DNA from: Candidatus Thiodiazotropha sp. (ex Epidulcina cf. delphinae)
GTDB taxonomy: Bacteria > Pseudomonadota > Gammaproteobacteria > Chromatiales > Chromatiaceae
Direction of reading: 5' to 3'
DNA length: 64,000 nucleotides
NCBI GenBank assembly: GCA_025656455.1
Contig: JAHXHS010000025.1
Coordinates: 1-64,000 of the forward strand
Numbering within the stretch: the first letter of the stretch is position 1; every line of letters begins with the position of its first letter. The translations under genes were made by a program, and so were the position numbers. Under the pieces are notes generated by a model. That model was given only the letters and a program-made list of their open reading frames with translations. It was not told the origin of the DNA and did not search any database. Positions 44,186-52,961 of the stretch are shown piece by piece.

Positions 44186-47176
44186 TCATCCATTGAAATC
44201 CTGCAGTAGTGATGTCGCTTTGTCCATTGTCACGGGTTCGCTGTAGAGGATTCCCTGAATTTCGTCGCAGTTGAGTTGCTGGAGTATCTGCTGTTGGGTC
44301 TCGGTTTCCACGCCTTCCGCCACCACCTTCAATCCCAGACTCTTGGCCAGGGAGATGATCGCGGTGACGATGGCCAGAGCCTGCTTATCCGGCAGGGTGC
44401 TGTGCAGAAACGAGCGGTCGATCTTAATGCTGCTGATGGGCAGATTTTGCAGATAGCTCAGGGATGAAAAACCCTTTCCGAAGTCGTCGAGGGCAAACTT
44501 GATGCCGGCCTTGTTCATCCTCGACATGACGTTGCGGGTATGTTCGAAATTCTCTATGAGCGTGCTTTCCGTGATCTCGAATTCGACCGTCGAGGGAGGG
44601 ATTTTGCGCTTTTCGCAAATTCTCAGGAATTTCTCCGCCAGGGCGTTTTCACGGAGCTGGACCGCTGAGAGATTGACTGCGATATGCAGGTCGTGATACC
44701 CGCTCTTGTGCCAACGGCGCAGATCCGCGCAGGCGCGCTTGAATACCCAGTTGCCTAATTTGTTGATCAAGCCGGTATGCTCCGCCACCGGGATGAATTC
44801 AGCCGGCGGTATCAGGCCAACCTTCTGATGGGGCCAGCGAGCCAGGGCTTCCATGGTGGTGATGCGCCCTGTCTGGAGATCTATCTTGGGTTGATAGACC
44901 AATTCGAATTGTTGGCGGACGATGGCTTTGCGCAGCTGTGTCTCCAGCCAGATGCTGTGGTAGGCTCTGCGGTTGATTTCACGGGAGAAGAAGCGGATGT
45001 TGTTGCTTCCAGGATCCTTCTTGGCAGCATGCCTGGCGGTGGCTGCCTGCTGCAGCAGATCGTTCGATGTATCGCTGTCGTGGGGGTAGAGGGCTACCCC
45101 TATGCTGAACGAGACAAACAGTTCCTGGTCGTCCACATGCATCGGCTTCTTGAGCCGGCTCAATATTCGCCGGACTACCCATGTCACCGATTTGATATCC
45201 GCCACATCGGTTAGAATCAACGCGAATTCGTCCTTGCTCAGGCGCGATATGTTTGACGATTCAGTATCGTTCCGTTCGTCGATGACAGCGACGGTATCGG
45301 TTTTACGCAGGGAGACGACCAGTCGCTCCGCTATCAATTTGAGGATTTGATCGCCGACATTGAACCCCAGGGCTTCGTTGATGCGTGAGAAGTTGTCGAT
45401 ATCGAGAGAGACGATGGCGGCGGATTGGCGGTTTCGTTGGCAGCGGGTCAGCTCCCTTGTCACCCGGTCGTTGAAGATGAACCTGTTTGGCAGGCCGGTG
45501 AGCTCATCCTTGCCTTCACGACGTTTCAGCTCCTCGCGGCTGTACTCCAGTTCCGATTCGAGTTGTCTCACCACATCTTCCAGGTGGTGAATTTCGGATT
45601 GGAGGAATTTCTCAGCCGCCCCATCTTCCTTTTTTATCAATTCCGAGATGGCGCTGATGGAGGTTTTCTGGTCATGGTCATCCTTGCTTTTGATCGCCGG
45701 ACTCCATGCGACGATACAGTTCCGTCCCTGCTGTTTAGCCTCATAGAGTGCGCTGTCGGCCTTGTTGATCAGCAGCATGGAGTCATCCACGTCATCGGTC
45801 AGCGCGGCCAGGCCAATACTTGTAGTAACGGTTTGCGGGTTGGTGAACAGGGCCCGGCATTTCTGCTGGATGTCCATGCGCAGCCTTTCGGCGATGGACT
45901 CGGCTTGCACCAGGTCGGCTTGCGGCAGGACCAGGGAGAACTCATCACCGCCATAGCGCCCGACAACATCCTCCGGTCGGGAGTTGGAATTAAGGATCTC
46001 GGCGATGAATTTGATGACCTTATCCCCGTTGGCGTGTCCATAATAGTCATTGATGTATTTGAAACGATCGATATCCACCATCATGAAGACCAGCTCTTTT
46101 CCCTGTTTCTGCGAGGCTTCAAAGAGGGTATCGAATTTTTTGAAGAACGCACGCCGGTTCAGGCAACCGCTAAGCGAATCGCGTGTGGCGAGGAACTCCA
46201 GTTCCACTGTCTTGTCGCGCAAGGCCTTTTGAGAGGTCCGCAGCTTGCTGAGGGTCGACTGCAACTGCCGGTGCTGCATCTCCAGGTCGCTCATGTCATC
46301 GAAGGTGGCGAGCACGCCACGGGCCTCTCCCTGGCTGTCGAGAATGGGGGCGGTATTCACCGAGAAGGCGCGTGTTGTCTTGTTCTTCAGTTCAAGGCGG
46401 ACGGGGATGCCGGTTTTACGCTCGCCATCGCGCAGGCTGATGCGCCAGGGCAGGACATCGGAGGCGTTGCTACCTTCACGCAGTTTCCAGCGCAGTTGAT
46501 CCGCTGCCTTGCCGATGAGTGTCTGCTGGTCTTGACTGACTTGTTTTATGAACGAGTCATTGGCCAAAACGATTCGTTCCTTTTCGTCGAGAATGATCAA
46601 TCCTTCCGAGAGGGCGTTGAAGGCCGACCTCACGCGTTCGGGGATGATCGATTTGGCGTTGAACTCTCGTGATATGCGGTTGCTGAAAAGAAGCGAGAGA
46701 ATCAGTCCCGACAGAATGATCAGCAGAACCAGGATGCTCAGCTCGGTAATTGACAGGCGTGAATCGGAATCGGTCGCATTAAAGGCAACCTCCAGGGTGC
46801 CCAGAATCTCCCGGTTATGGATAATCGGCACACGGATCTCCCGGGAGGCCGAGCCGGCGGACGGCTGGCTTCTCCAGGATTGATGGTGATTGCCCATCTC
46901 CAGATGTTCCCCCGATGGGGTATGGATAGCTGCCGAACGAATTTCGCTGTTGCTATCGATAGCTTCTGCCAGGATCGCTTTCAGGCTCGAAAAGTCGTTT
47001 TTTGATGCAGCGGCGGAGAGTTGCAGCGCGAGTGAGTTGGATAAGCTTTTTCTGGCGTCGTAAGAGCTCCTCTCATGGTCCGGCAGCAATTCGGTCAGTT
47101 GCCCGGAAATCAGCACGGCCAAGGAAATCAGGATCAGTACGATGGCTATCTTGATCAGGTAAAGGATGGAGTGCAT
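44186..47176 (-). CDS. Membrane PAS-GGDEF-GGDEF-EAL cyclic-di-GMP protein
   Basis: A 996-residue protein: two membrane helices (about 7-27 and 142-163) around a periplasmic sensor region, a PAS domain (about 188-305), a first GGDEF domain with an intact YGGDEF active site (about residue 408), a second GGDEF-like domain (about 555-705) where the motif is LSKDEF and therefore inactive, and an EAL domain (about 735-985) with MEALARW, ITESTLIE, LDDFGKGFSSLSYL and VVAEGVET. It could both make and break cyclic di-GMP. The doubled GGDEF region with one dead copy is unusual. It stands alone. Confidence 0.9.
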   Translation of the reverse strand: MHSILYLIKIAIVLILISLAVLISGQLTELLPDHERSSYDARKSLSNSLALQLSAAASKNDFSSLKAILAEAIDSNSEIRSAAIHTPSGEHLEMGNHHQSWRSQPSAGSASREIRVPIIHNREILGTLEVAFNATDSDSRLSITELSILVLLIILSGLILSLLFSNRISREFNAKSIIPERVRSAFNALSEGLIILDEKERIVLANDSFIKQVSQDQQTLIGKAADQLRWKLREGSNASDVLPWRISLRDGERKTGIPVRLELKNKTTRAFSVNTAPILDSQGEARGVLATFDDMSDLEMQHRQLQSTLSKLRTSQKALRDKTVELEFLATRDSLSGCLNRRAFFKKFDTLFEASQKQGKELVFMMVDIDRFKYINDYYGHANGDKVIKFIAEILNSNSRPEDVVGRYGGDEFSLVLPQADLVQAESIAERLRMDIQQKCRALFTNPQTVTTSIGLAALTDDVDDSMLLINKADSALYEAKQQGRNCIVAWSPAIKSKDDHDQKTSISAISELIKKEDGAAEKFLQSEIHHLEDVVRQLESELEYSREELKRREGKDELTGLPNRFIFNDRVTRELTRCQRNRQSAAIVSLDIDNFSRINEALGFNVGDQILKLIAERLVVSLRKTDTVAVIDERNDTESSNISRLSKDEFALILTDVADIKSVTWVVRRILSRLKKPMHVDDQELFVSFSIGVALYPHDSDTSNDLLQQAATARHAAKKDPGSNNIRFFSREINRRAYHSIWLETQLRKAIVRQQFELVYQPKIDLQTGRITTMEALARWPHQKVGLIPPAEFIPVAEHTGLINKLGNWVFKRACADLRRWHKSGYHDLHIAVNLSAVQLRENALAEKFLRICEKRKIPPSTVEFEITESTLIENFEHTRNVMSRMNKAGIKFALDDFGKGFSSLSYLQNLPISSIKIDRSFLHSTLPDKQALAIVTAIISLAKSLGLKVVAEGVETETQQQILQQLNCDEIQGILYSEPVTMDKATSLLQDFNG

Positions 47177-47516
47177 TGGGACAGTGCTTGTTCAGGCATA
47201 GGGGTTGATGCTGGCTTTGCATGTTTATCAGGCGCTCCAACTGGGCGGCAGAAGCATCTGGCGATAGTTACGGCTCTTTTGCAAGGCTGTCTTTGGTGAC
47301 TTGATAGATCTAAAACCACACTGAGTTTGTCGACCATATAGGTTAAAGCTTTAGAAGTTGTCTATCCGTTAAGGGACGAAGAAAGGGTGAAACAGGCGGG
47401 GCGGGATACGAGAGGTTCCCAACGGAGAATGTTCGGAGTAAGCCGCCAATCAACGCAAAGCCCCGGCAAATAAACAGGCGTGAAATCAAAAAGCCTTGGG
47501 GCGACTTAGACGATTA
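47177..47516. other. Intergenic region upstream of the GGDEF/EAL gene
   Basis: About 340 bases without a gene that I can support. It contains the promoter region of the leftward GGDEF/EAL gene and, at about 47440-47470, a CCGCCAATCAACGCAAAG string that belongs to the dispersed GATTGGCGTT motif. It resembles one part of a cyclic-di-GMP riboswitch, but the other conserved parts are missing. Confidence 0.35.
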
Positions 47517-47762
47517 TTAACCCGGCAACCCAGTATGTCGTGTTCAGCCGCCGTGCGCCAGCCTACAGCAAGTTTTGATAACGCAGTCTGTAGGCTGGCG
47601 CGCGGCGGCCTGTCTTTTTTATATCAATCGGTTAGGGGCTTCAGGCATGCCCTTGCTCGGCGTTGTGGCTCTTGCCAATGGAACCGACCATTGGCAAGAG
47701 CCACGCCTTGATCAAGGGCATGCTTGAAGCCCTGAACACGACATACTGGGTTGCCAGGTTAA
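47517..47762. mobile_element. MITE-like element, family with TTAACCCGGCAAC ends, copy 2
   Basis: A 246-base unit with terminal inverted repeats of about 31 bases (TTAACCCGGCAACCCAGTAT and on through CGTGTTCAG at the left; the inverted form with one difference at the right). It holds two internal hairpins, one around GCCGCCGTGCGCCAGCCTAC and one around GGCTCTTGCCAATGG. It is related throughout to 85-343 in the opposite orientation. The right end contains the rpoH stop codon. Short solo forms of the ends occur at 59557-59586 and 60999-61024. Confidence 0.8.
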
Positions 47763-48616
47763 TAACTTATAGAGAGTCGCGCCTTCAGCTTGTCCATGGC
47801 GCTCTTTTCAATCTGGCGGATACGCTCGGCGGAGACCTGAAAGCGTTCGGCCAGTTCGTGCAGCGTGGACTTGCTCTCTCCCAGCCAGCGGGCTTCAAGG
47901 ATCTCCCGGCTGCGTTGGTCAAGGTCTTTCATCGCCGCCGTCAGTCCCTCCCTCCTATGCGTCTCGCTATCGGCGGACTCGAGCAGTGACGAGGGTTCCA
48001 TGCGCATATCGCTCAGGTAACCGGCGGGGGTCGCGGTCACCTGATCATCCTCATTCTGCAACGGGCCGTCAAAGGCAATGTCCTGGCCTGAAAGCCTGGA
48101 TTCCATCTCCAGCACGGTCTCGGGTTTTACCCCCAGATCCTGGGCGACACCCTCGACCTCCTCTTTGGAAAACCAGCCCAGCCGTTTCTTGGAGCTGCGC
48201 AGATTGAAAAACAATTTGCGCTGCGCCTTGGTGGTGGCGACCTTGACGATGCGCCAATTCTTGAGGATATATTCGTGAATCTCCGCCTTGATCCAGTGGA
48301 CCGCAAAGGAGACCAGACGAACGCCCATATCGGGATCGAAACGTCTGACCGCTTTCATCAGACCTACCGTGCCCTCCTGGATCAGATCAGGCAGGGCGAG
48401 GCCGTAGCCGTTGTAGCCCCGGGCGATGCGCACCACAAAGCGGATGTGGGACATGATCAGGGTTTGTGCGGCCTGGAGGTCCTTGTGGTCGCGCAGTCTG
48501 ACGGACAAGCCATACTCCTCTTCAGCGCTGAGCATGGGTAGTTGAAATGCGGCGCCGACATAGGTGTCCATGCTGCCGGACGGCAGTGCGGGCAGTGCGA
48601 TTTCTTTACTCATCAA
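47759..48616 (-). CDS. rpoH: Heat-shock sigma factor RpoH (sigma-32)
   Basis: RpoH directs RNA polymerase to heat-shock promoters. The 285-residue protein has regions 2.1-2.4 (SHIRFVVRIARGYNGYGLALPDLIQEGTVGLMKAV in part, FVVRIARGYNGYGL), the RpoH box (QRKLFFNLRSSKK) specific to this sigma factor, and region 4 (LDQRSREILEARWL, then ERFQVSAERIRQIEKSAM). It lies downstream of ftsX, as in Escherichia coli. Its promoter overlaps a CIRCE operator (48647-48673). The TAA stop is inside the end of the adjacent MITE-like element; the C-terminus still matches the family. Confidence 0.96.
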   Translation of the reverse strand: MMSKEIALPALPSGSMDTYVGAAFQLPMLSAEEEYGLSVRLRDHKDLQAAQTLIMSHIRFVVRIARGYNGYGLALPDLIQEGTVGLMKAVRRFDPDMGVRLVSFAVHWIKAEIHEYILKNWRIVKVATTKAQRKLFFNLRSSKKRLGWFSKEEVEGVAQDLGVKPETVLEMESRLSGQDIAFDGPLQNEDDQVTATPAGYLSDMRMEPSSLLESADSETHRREGLTAAMKDLDQRSREILEARWLGESKSTLHELAERFQVSAERIRQIEKSAMDKLKARLSISY

Positions 48617-48643
48617 GTAACCCCGGTCTGGATTGTTGTTTGA

Positions 48644-48673
48644 ATATTAGCACTCTCTGAGGAGGAGTGCCAA
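48644..48673 (-). promoter_or_regulatory. CIRCE operator overlapping the rpoH promoter
   Basis: Read on the minus strand, TTGGCACTC-N9-GAGTGCTAA (48673-48647) matches the HrcA-binding CIRCE consensus TTAGCACTC-N9-GAGTGCTAA at 17 of 18 arm positions. The left arm contains TTGGCA as -35 and the right arm leads into TAATAT (48649-48644) as -10, with an 18-base spacer, so the operator covers a sigma-70-like promoter. It is 28 bases upstream of the rpoH start. HrcA bound here would block transcription of rpoH; hrcA itself is not in the window. Confidence 0.85.
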
Positions 48674-48754
48674 CCGTAATATGAGACCTTAGGCGGGGGG
48701 GCAAAGTTCAATTGCCATGGAAGATGAAATATGTAGCTATAACAAATAGATAGG

Positions 48755-49699
48755 TTAGCTTGGCTCGATTGCGCTAAGGTGTCTCCCCACTGCCAGCCAG
48801 GATCCGACGAGTCCCAACGTGGCGCTCCCGAGCAGGAGAGCGAGCACGGTGTAGGGATCGAGAGAGGAGAGGTCGAACGCACTCTGATAGAGGGTGGCGA
48901 GATTGGCGATCGGACCGCTCAACAGGGTGATGGAGAGAGCCACCAGCAGCCAGGCGATGATGCCTCCGAACAATCCGTACCAGAAACCGGTATAGAGAAA
49001 GGGGCGGCGGATAAAGGCGTTGGTGGCGCCGATCAGTTTGGTGATCTCGATCTCGGTGCGCCGGTTTTGGATCTCCAGGCGAATGGTGTTGCCGACAATC
49101 AGCAGCACCGCCATGCCGAGCAGCGCCGCGAGCACTACCACGGCCCGTTGGGCGATGACGGTAATGGCCTGGAGACGTCGCACCCACTGGAGATCGAGCT
49201 GGACGATATCCGCCTCCGGCAGCAGACGCAACTCCCGCACCAGTTGTTGGGCGGTCTCCGCCGTGGTGTAGTCGGCCTTCGGTTGGACGATCAGTAAGGC
49301 CGGCAGAGGGTTGTTGTCGAGCGCTTCAAGGGCCTCGGCATATCCGCTCAAACGCTGGAACTCCTTCAAGGCCGAATCCCGGGTTACCAGTTGCACGGTC
49401 TCGATACGCTGATGCAAGCGCAGTTTTTCCGCCAGGGAACCGGCTTCTTCATCGCTGACTTTCTGTTTGAGAAATAGGGAGATACTCGCGCCGCTATCCC
49501 ATGCGCCGCTGATGCTCTGGAAGTTGCTGAGCATGACATGCAGTCCGACCGGCAGCGCGAGGGCGATGCCTATCACTGAACAGGTCATCAGGGATGAGAG
49601 GTGGTTGCCGACCAGCCGGCCCAGGCTGGCCAGGGCTACCTGGGCATGCCGTTGCAGCCAGATCTTCGGGGCGGTCAGGAGGCGGTTTTTAACGGGCAT
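48755..49699 (-). CDS. ftsX: Cell division protein FtsX
   Basis: FtsX is the membrane partner of FtsE; together they link divisome assembly to activation of cell-wall hydrolases. The 314-residue product has the expected length, a first membrane helix (about 38-58), an extracytoplasmic loop (about 60-175) and three further helices (about 185-310), with VGNTIRLEIQNRRTEIEI and KLIGATNAFIRRPFLYTG as family signatures. It overlaps ftsE by 11 bases and precedes rpoH. Confidence 0.95.
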   Translation of the reverse strand: MPVKNRLLTAPKIWLQRHAQVALASLGRLVGNHLSSLMTCSVIGIALALPVGLHVMLSNFQSISGAWDSGASISLFLKQKVSDEEAGSLAEKLRLHQRIETVQLVTRDSALKEFQRLSGYAEALEALDNNPLPALLIVQPKADYTTAETAQQLVRELRLLPEADIVQLDLQWVRRLQAITVIAQRAVVVLAALLGMAVLLIVGNTIRLEIQNRRTEIEITKLIGATNAFIRRPFLYTGFWYGLFGGIIAWLLVALSITLLSGPIANLATLYQSAFDLSSLDPYTVLALLLGSATLGLVGSWLAVGRHLSAIEPS

Positions 49700-50372
49700 C
49701 CGCTGTTTCCGCCCGGCTATCGCCTATCAGTTCTCCCGCGCTCAGGGTGAGGATGCGCTTGTTCAAGCGGTTGATCAGGGCAATGTCATGAGATGCGATG
49801 AGCAGGGTGACGCCGACTTGATTGAACTGGATGAACAGCTCCATGATCTCCCGGGAGAGTTCGGGGTCGAGGTTTCCGGTGGGTTCGTCGGCCAGCAGCA
49901 AGGGGGGTTTGCTGACCACGGCGCGGGCAATGCCGACGCGCTGCTGTTCGCCGCCGGAGAGGGTGACCGGCGCCGCCCTTTCTCTATGCAACAGGCCGAC
50001 CTTGTCGAGGGCGGCGCGCACCCGGCGACCGATCTCTTTGTGACCAAGCCCCGAGACCACCAAGGGGAGGGCCACATTGTCGAATACCGTGCGGTCGTGC
50101 AGCAGGCGATGGTCCTGGAAGATCATCCCTACCTCGCGGCGGTGATAGGGGATCTGACGCTTTTTCAGACGGGTCAGGTTTCGCCCGTTGACATGCACCT
50201 GTCCACCGCTGGAACGTTCCAGCAGGCCAATCATCTTCAGCAGGGTGCTCTTGCCGGCGCCGGAGTGACCGGTCAGGAAAACCATCTCCTCCGCTTCGAT
50301 GCGAAAGCTGACGTTGCTCAGGCCGGTATGGCCGCCTGGGTAGCGTTTGCTGACATTATCGAAATGGATCAA
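49689..50372 (-). CDS. ftsE: Cell division ATP-binding protein FtsE
   Basis: A 227-residue ABC ATPase with [13 protein letters not shown] at the start, Walker [10 protein letters not shown], signature [14 protein letters not shown], Walker [13 protein letters not shown] and the switch histidine in IASHDIALI. It works with FtsX at the septum. The gene lies between ftsY and ftsX in the order conserved in gammaproteobacteria and overlaps ftsX. Confidence 0.96.
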   Translation of the reverse strand: MIHFDNVSKRYPGGHTGLSNVSFRIEAEEMVFLTGHSGAGKSTLLKMIGLLERSSGGQVHVNGRNLTRLKKRQIPYHRREVGMIFQDHRLLHDRTVFDNVALPLVVSGLGHKEIGRRVRAALDKVGLLHRERAAPVTLSGGEQQRVGIARAVVSKPPLLLADEPTGNLDPELSREIMELFIQFNQVGVTLLIASHDIALINRLNKRILTLSAGELIGDSRAETADAR

Positions 50373-50411
50373 CTGTCTAGTCTCTTTATAGGATAACGGG
50401 TTCTGTCGGGG

Positions 50412-51413
50412 TTAATCGCTAATATCGCGTTCAAAAAGGGCGTTGACGAACTCATCAGGGTCGAATTCGCGCAGGTCTTCGATGGCCTCGCCCACACCGA
50501 TAAAACGGATCGGCACCTTGACCTTGTCGGCGATGGCGAAGACCACGCCTCCCTTTGCCGTACCATCCAGCTTGGTGATGACAAGCCCGGTCAACCCTAC
50601 CGTTTGATGGAACTGCATCGCCTGATTGATGGCATTCTGGCCAGTACCGGCGTCCACGACCAGGAGTACTTCATGGGGAGCCTCGGGGTCGATCTTTCTC
50701 ATCACCCGAATGATCTTCGCCAGCTCTTCCATGAGATTGGCCTTGGTGTGCAGCCGCCCTGCGGTGTCGGCGATCAGCACATCGATGTGGCGGGCCGTGG
50801 CGGCCTGGAGTGCATCGAACACCACTGAGGCGGCATCGGCGCCGGTGTGTTGCGCGATCACGCTGATCTGATTGCGCTCCCCCCAGGTTTGCAGTTGCTC
50901 AACCGCGGCAGCCCTGAAGGTGTCGCCGGCGGCGAGTATCACGCTCTCCCCGTCGAGTTGCAGTTTCCGCGCCAGCTTGCCGATAGTGGTGGTCTTGCCT
51001 GCGCCGTTGATGCCCACCATCACCAGGACCAGGGGTTTGTCCCGGTTCCTGGGGGGAAGCGGGGCGTCGCAGCGCTGTAGTATTTCCAGGAGCTGTTGTT
51101 TGAGGTTGCGCATCAGCGCCTGCGGATCGTTGAGCTCGTTGCGCTTCACCCGTTCGCTCAGGTCGTTGATGATGCGGCTGGTGGCGTCGACGCCGACGTC
51201 GGCGGTGAGCAACAGGGTCTCCACCTCCTCCAGCATGTCGTCATCGATGGTTTTGCGTCCCAGCACCAGATCGGCCAGGCCATCAGCCAGGTTGCGGCGA
51301 GTACGGGAGAGACGCTCCTGCAAGCGCGAGAAGAGACTGCGTTTCTCTTCGGCGACGACTGTTTGCGCAGTAACCTGCTCAGGCGACTTTTTTCGTTTGC
51401 CAAATCCGAACAT
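50412..51413 (-). CDS. ftsY: Signal recognition particle receptor FtsY
   Basis: FtsY is the SRP receptor that delivers ribosomes making membrane proteins to the Sec translocon. The 333-residue product starts MFGFGKRKKSPEQV and has a short acidic/basic A region, then the N and G domains with GTP motifs GINGAGKTTTIGKLA (G1), DTAGRLHT (G3) and TKLDGTAKGG (G4). I use ATG 51413; an in-frame start at 51425 adds four residues. It is the first gene of ftsY-ftsE-ftsX-rpoH. Confidence 0.96.
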   Translation of the reverse strand: MFGFGKRKKSPEQVTAQTVVAEEKRSLFSRLQERLSRTRRNLADGLADLVLGRKTIDDDMLEEVETLLLTADVGVDATSRIINDLSERVKRNELNDPQALMRNLKQQLLEILQRCDAPLPPRNRDKPLVLVMVGINGAGKTTTIGKLARKLQLDGESVILAAGDTFRAAAVEQLQTWGERNQISVIAQHTGADAASVVFDALQAATARHIDVLIADTAGRLHTKANLMEELAKIIRVMRKIDPEAPHEVLLVVDAGTGQNAINQAMQFHQTVGLTGLVITKLDGTAKGGVVFAIADKVKVPIRFIGVGEAIEDLREFDPDEFVNALFERDISD

Positions 51414-51599
51414 ACAGTGGGCCACCGGTGCTGAGTCAGGAACTCTGTGAAGATCACAGGTTCATAGTTGTTGTTTGGACAATCCCGATGGCCTTTGAAA
51501 CAATGCCCCGAGCTGTTACAGCCGCTATTCTACGTTCGGGCCGGTTAAAGGGCAAAGTCCGGCTGATTCAATAATTTGTCCCATGTAAGGATGGTCTCG

Positions 51600-52961
51600 A
51601 TGCGAAGATTGATGATGGGCCTGGCGCTGCTGGGCCTCGGCCTGAGTCATGTGCAGGCGGGGGTGGTGGAACGCCAGCTCGAAAATGGCATGAAAGTGAT
51701 TGTCAAGCAGGATCGACGGGCGCCGATCGCGGTATCGCAGGTCTGGTACAAGGTCGGCTCCAGCTATGAGCATGGCGGCATTACCGGTATCTCGCATGTG
51801 CTCGAGCATATGATGTTCAAGGGGACCCAACAGCATCCACCCGGCGAGTTTTCCCGCATCATTGCCGCAAACGGCGGCAATGAGAACGCCTTCACCGGGC
51901 GCGACTACACCGCCTATTTTCAAACCATGGCGAGCGATCGCCTGGAGGTCTCCTTCGAACTGGAGGCGGACCGGATGCGCAATCTCCTGCTGCTCCCGGA
52001 GGAGTTTGAGAAAGAGGTCGAGGTTGTGAAGGAGGAGCGGCGCATGCGCACGGAAGACAAACCGCAGTCGCTTACCTATGAGCGGTTTCTGGCAGGCGCC
52101 TATGAGACTTCGCCCTACCGGATACCCGTGATCGGCTGGATGGCGGATCTGGATGCCCTGGAGGTGGAGGATCTGCAGGTCTGGTATCGCAAATGGTACG
52201 CCCCGAACAACGCCACCCTGGTGGTAGTGGGTGATGTGGAGCCGGAACAGGTGATCAGACTGGCGCAACGCCACTTCGGTGCATTGCGACCGGAAATGGT
52301 CGCCCGGCCCAAACCGCGCACCGAACCAAGCCAACGGGGCAGCAAGCGTATGCGGGTGAAAGTACCGGCAAGGCAGCCCTACCTGGTGCTGGGGTTCAAG
52401 ACCCCGGTGATCGGTAAAGCTGAAGAGGCCTGGGAGCCCTACGCCCTGGAGATGCTCGCCTATGTTCTCGATGGGGGAAGCAGCGCGCGCCTCGCCAATA
52501 ACCTGATACGAGGCGATGAACTGGCCGTCTCGGCGGATGCCAGTTACAGCGCCTTCTCGCGTCTGCCGGGGATGTTGGTGCTGGATGCAGTGCCTACCCC
52601 TGGCACCGCCATGGATGTGGTGGAAGCGGCCTTGCTCAAGGAGATAGCGCGTTTTAAACACGAGTTGGTCAGCGAAGAGGAGATGGAGCGCGTTCGCAAC
52701 CAGATCATCGCCGCCAAGGTGTATGAGAAGGACTCTGTCTTCTATCAGGCGATGCTGATCGGACAACTGGAGACCGTGGGCCTCGACTGGCGCCTTGCCG
52801 ATGACTATGTGGGCCATTTGAAAGCGGTAACGGCGCAACAGATCCGGCAAGTGGCTAATAAGTATCTGCGGGAAGACAACCTCAGCGTAGCGGTCCTCGA
52901 ACCCTTGCCGATGGACGAGGGTGTGGCCATGCTGACCGCTTCGGGAGTCGATGATGATTGA
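51600..52961 (+). CDS. M16 zinc peptidase, active subunit
   Basis: A 453-residue exported protein (signal peptide about 1-20, MRRLMMGLALLGLGLSHVQA) of the M16 (pitrilysin) family. The inverted zinc motif HVLEHMMFKGT (HxxEH) with a downstream Glu in the ENAFTGRDYTAYF region shows an active metallopeptidase. ATG 51600 has TAAGGA at good spacing. It overlaps the next M16 gene by 11 bases. Such pairs form heterodimers in the periplasm. The pair lies divergently from ftsY, an arrangement common in gammaproteobacteria. Confidence 0.9.
   Translation: MRRLMMGLALLGLGLSHVQAGVVERQLENGMKVIVKQDRRAPIAVSQVWYKVGSSYEHGGITGISHVLEHMMFKGTQQHPPGEFSRIIAANGGNENAFTGRDYTAYFQTMASDRLEVSFELEADRMRNLLLLPEEFEKEVEVVKEERRMRTEDKPQSLTYERFLAGAYETSPYRIPVIGWMADLDALEVEDLQVWYRKWYAPNNATLVVVGDVEPEQVIRLAQRHFGALRPEMVARPKPRTEPSQRGSKRMRVKVPARQPYLVLGFKTPVIGKAEEAWEPYALEMLAYVLDGGSSARLANNLIRGDELAVSADASYSAFSRLPGMLVLDAVPTPGTAMDVVEAALLKEIARFKHELVSEEEMERVRNQIIAAKVYEKDSVFYQAMLIGQLETVGLDWRLADDYVGHLKAVTAQQIRQVANKYLREDNLSVAVLEPLPMDEGVAMLTASGVDDD

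Noticed and set aside
47380..47510. Possible cyclic-di-GMP riboswitch upstream of the GGDEF/EAL gene
   Set aside because: Only one GEMM-like string (ACGCAAAGCC..CCGG) is present, on the strand opposite to the gene; the GNRA loop, receptor and second stem are missing, and the string belongs to a dispersed intergenic motif.
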